DNA from: Martinezella lusitana
GTDB taxonomy: Bacteria; Pseudomonadota; Alphaproteobacteria; Rhizobiales; Rhizobiaceae
Direction of reading: 5' to 3'
DNA length: 64,000 nt
Assembly: GCF_900094565.1 (NCBI RefSeq)
Contig: NZ_FMAF01000002.1
Coordinates: 310,001-374,000 of the forward strand
This document shows, in pieces, positions 62,566-64,000 of the stretch. Each line of letters starts with the position of its first letter. Within the stretch, counting starts at the first letter, position 1. The notes beneath the pieces are model-generated. The model was not told the origin of the DNA, searched no databases, and was given only the letters and a program-made list of their open reading frames with translations. A program made the position numbers and the translations under genes.

Positions 62566-63905
62566 TGTCCAACCCGCAAGCTGAAAATCGCCCGAGGGGC
62601 AAGGGTTATGCCGTTTTCTCCAGCCTTGTGGACTGGTGCCTGAAACGCGCTCTTTCGTCCATCGTCACGCGCGGCGCGCTGACCGTGACGACCGCAAGCG
62701 GTCGTGTCTTCACATTCGGCGATGGCACCGGCGAGCCGGTGCGTGTCCGTTTCACCGATGACCGGGCGCAATGGGCTCTCCTGATCGATGCCGATAAGAG
62801 GCTTGGCGAACTCTACATGGACGGCCGTTTCATCGTCGAGCAGGGCTCCCTCTACGACTTCGTCGCCATGATGCTGCGGGAGGCGCAGAACAGCACCCAC
62901 CCGCTGATCGCGCGCGTCATCGATCATGCCCGAACCAAGCTGCGGATTTTCCGTCATCGCAATCTTCCGGGTCGTTCAAGGGCCAATGTCGCGCATCATT
63001 ACGATCTCGATGGCCGGCTTTATGAGCTCTTCCTCGACCCCGACCGGCAATATTCCTGCGCCTATTTCGAACATGCCGACCAGTCTCTCGAAGAGGCGCA
63101 GATCGCCAAGAAAAGGCATCTGGCCGCCAAGCTCGTGATCGAGCCCGATAACAGCATTCTCGATATCGGCTGCGGCTGGGGCGGCCTCGCGCTGCACCTG
63201 GCCGAACATGCGCCTGGAGGTTACGTTCTTGGTGTCACGCTGTCCGAAGAGCAGCACGCCTACGCCTCCAAGCGCGTGGCCGACAAGGCCGGTGGAACGC
63301 CGGCGGAAGTTCAATTCGCGCTCAGAGACTATCGCAGCCTGACCGGCCGCTTCGACAGGATCGTCTCGGTCGGCATGTTCGAGCATGTCGGTCTCGCCTC
63401 CTACCGCACGTTCTTCCGCAAGTGCGCCGAACTGCTCGAGGATGACGGCATCATGGTGCTTCACACCATCGGCTGCTCGGCGACGCCCGGCTTCACCACG
63501 CCATGGCTCGACAAATACATCTTCCCCGGCGGCTATATTCCCGCACTTTCTGAGATCGTGCCGGAAATCGAGGCGGCGGGTCTTGCGATCACCGATGTCG
63601 AGGTGTTGCGGCTGCATTATGCGAAGACGCTCGAAAGCTGGCGGGCTCGTTTCATGGCGCGCTGGCCCGAGGCCGCGCAGCTCTATGACGAGCGCTTCTG
63701 CCGCATGTGGGAATATTATCTTTCGACGGCGGAGGCTGCCTTCCGCTATGAGGATCTTGTGGTCTTCCAGATCCAGATAGCCAAGCGCAACGACGTCATT
63801 CCGCTTACGCGAAACTACATCGCCGATCATGAAGCGCGCAGCGCCTCAAAAATTGACGTTGAAGGTTCTGTTGAGGGTAAAGCCGATAATATTCTGATCG
63901 GGTGA
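62562..63905 (+). CDS. Cyclopropane fatty acid synthase family methyltransferase
   Basis: A 447-residue SAM-dependent enzyme that adds a methylene group across acyl-chain double bonds of membrane lipids. N-terminal lipid-binding region, then YSCAYF (active-site Cys), ILDIGCGWGGLALHLAEHA (SAM loop), GMFEHVG and MVLHTIGCS (catalytic Glu and His), YIFPGGYIPALSEI and LHYAKTLESW (catalytic Tyr region). All residues of the E. coli Cfa bicarbonate site appear present. It is longer than E. coli Cfa by about 65 residues and ends in a polar tail encoded in the overlap with the convergent gene. As last gene of the operon, it would act on the product of the desaturase. Confidence 0.92.
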   Translation: MMSNPQAENRPRGKGYAVFSSLVDWCLKRALSSIVTRGALTVTTASGRVFTFGDGTGEPVRVRFTDDRAQWALLIDADKRLGELYMDGRFIVEQGSLYDFVAMMLREAQNSTHPLIARVIDHARTKLRIFRHRNLPGRSRANVAHHYDLDGRLYELFLDPDRQYSCAYFEHADQSLEEAQIAKKRHLAAKLVIEPDNSILDIGCGWGGLALHLAEHAPGGYVLGVTLSEEQHAYASKRVADKAGGTPAEVQFALRDYRSLTGRFDRIVSVGMFEHVGLASYRTFFRKCAELLEDDGIMVLHTIGCSATPGFTTPWLDKYIFPGGYIPALSEIVPEIEAAGLAITDVEVLRLHYAKTLESWRARFMARWPEAAQLYDERFCRMWEYYLSTAEAAFRYEDLVVFQIQIAKRNDVIPLTRNYIADHEARSASKIDVEGSVEGKADNILIG

Positions 63906-64000
63906 GCCGAACTTCGAGGTGATCGGGCTGTCGGCAGCATCGCCCACCAGACGGTTATATTTCTCGTAGACCTGCACGCTCCACTCGGGCGAGATCGTAT
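63846..64000 (-). CDS. MipA/OmpV family outer-membrane protein, 3' end only
   Basis: Reading the minus strand from the window edge gives a frame with SPEWSVQVYEKYNRLVGDA, ADSPITSKFGSPDQNIIGFT, and ending TLNRTFNVNF before TGA. The YxRLxGDAADSPI signature and the terminal Phe are those of MipA/OmpV beta-barrel proteins. Only about the last 50 residues are inside the window. The frame overlaps the convergent cyclopropane synthase gene by 60 bases. MipA-type proteins act as scaffolds for murein enzymes or small porins. Confidence 0.82.
   Translation of the reverse strand, partial: TISPEWSVQVYEKYNRLVGDAADSPITSKFGSPDQNIIGFTLNRTFNVNF

Noticed and set aside
1..64000. CRISPR arrays, rRNA, tRNA, insertion sequences, prophage or conjugation genes
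   Set aside because: No regularly spaced repeats, cloverleaf-type segments, transposase motifs or phage/transfer genes were recognised by eye; a covariance-model tRNA scan was not possible.

Overview
The window is a high-G+C stretch from an alphaproteobacterium, most likely a Rhizobium or close Rhizobiaceae relative. Pointers are the hut gene order, an actP/hmrR-type copper module, an RHE_PE00001-type protein, PF10091 and TctDE-like families, and several rhizobial intergenic repeats. About 57 protein genes can be supported. No rRNA, tRNA, CRISPR array, insertion sequence or phage gene was recognised. The DUF1612/RHE_PE00001-type protein hints at a chromid or megaplasmid, but no replication gene is present to settle this.

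Layout. 1-4.8 kb: histidine utilisation operon hutI(partial)-hutH-hutU-hutD. 4.9-9.6 kb: a sulfite-oxidase-fold oxidoreductase, a 14-helix-type MFS exporter, a small secreted protein, an intact VapBC-type toxin-antitoxin pair and a thiolase. 9.9-14.1 kb: copper defence (copA and hmrR with a textbook MerR-type promoter) and a DUF1612 protein. 14.3-28 kb: an efflux region with an mdtABC-type tripartite RND operon (two different pumps in tandem), a decayed vapBC locus, and a second RND adaptor/pump pair with a divergent TetR regulator and shared palindrome. 28-31 kb: a stand-alone YcaO protein, an XRE regulator and small unknown proteins. 31.3-36.4 kb: a NitT/TauT-type ABC importer and a TctDE-like two-component system. 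36.5-42 kb: surface polysaccharide genes (tandem alpha/beta hydrolase, Wzx-like flippase, two glycosyltransferases). 42.4-46.9 kb: a lysine/pipecolate catabolic set (pipecolate oxidase-like AmaA, aminoadipate semialdehyde dehydrogenase AmaB, piperideine-2-carboxylate reductase DpkA) beside a stand-alone Lrp ligand-binding domain. 47-53.6 kb: a GH144-like glucanase, and regulator/target pairs whose candidate operators are visible (TetR-DUF1348, MocR-EamA, LysR-VOC).

53.7-63.9 kb is the most unusual part. A PmrAB/QseBC-like two-component system, whose sensor has a strongly acidic periplasmic stretch, is followed by nine closely packed genes on the same strand, most overlapping or a few bases apart: HAD phosphatase, class III aminotransferase, arginase-fold hydrolase, 4-helix EamA protein, membrane fatty acid desaturase, alpha/beta hydrolase with a Cys nucleophile, FemAB-like acyl/aminoacyl transferase, second 4-helix EamA protein, and cyclopropane fatty acid synthase. 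Read together they look like a dedicated pathway that makes an amino-containing, desaturated/cyclopropanated lipid or lipid conjugate and flips it with an ArnE/ArnF-like pair, under envelope-stress control. I do not recognise this cluster as a described pathway; the product is inference. The window ends in the 3' end of a convergent MipA/OmpV outer-membrane protein gene.
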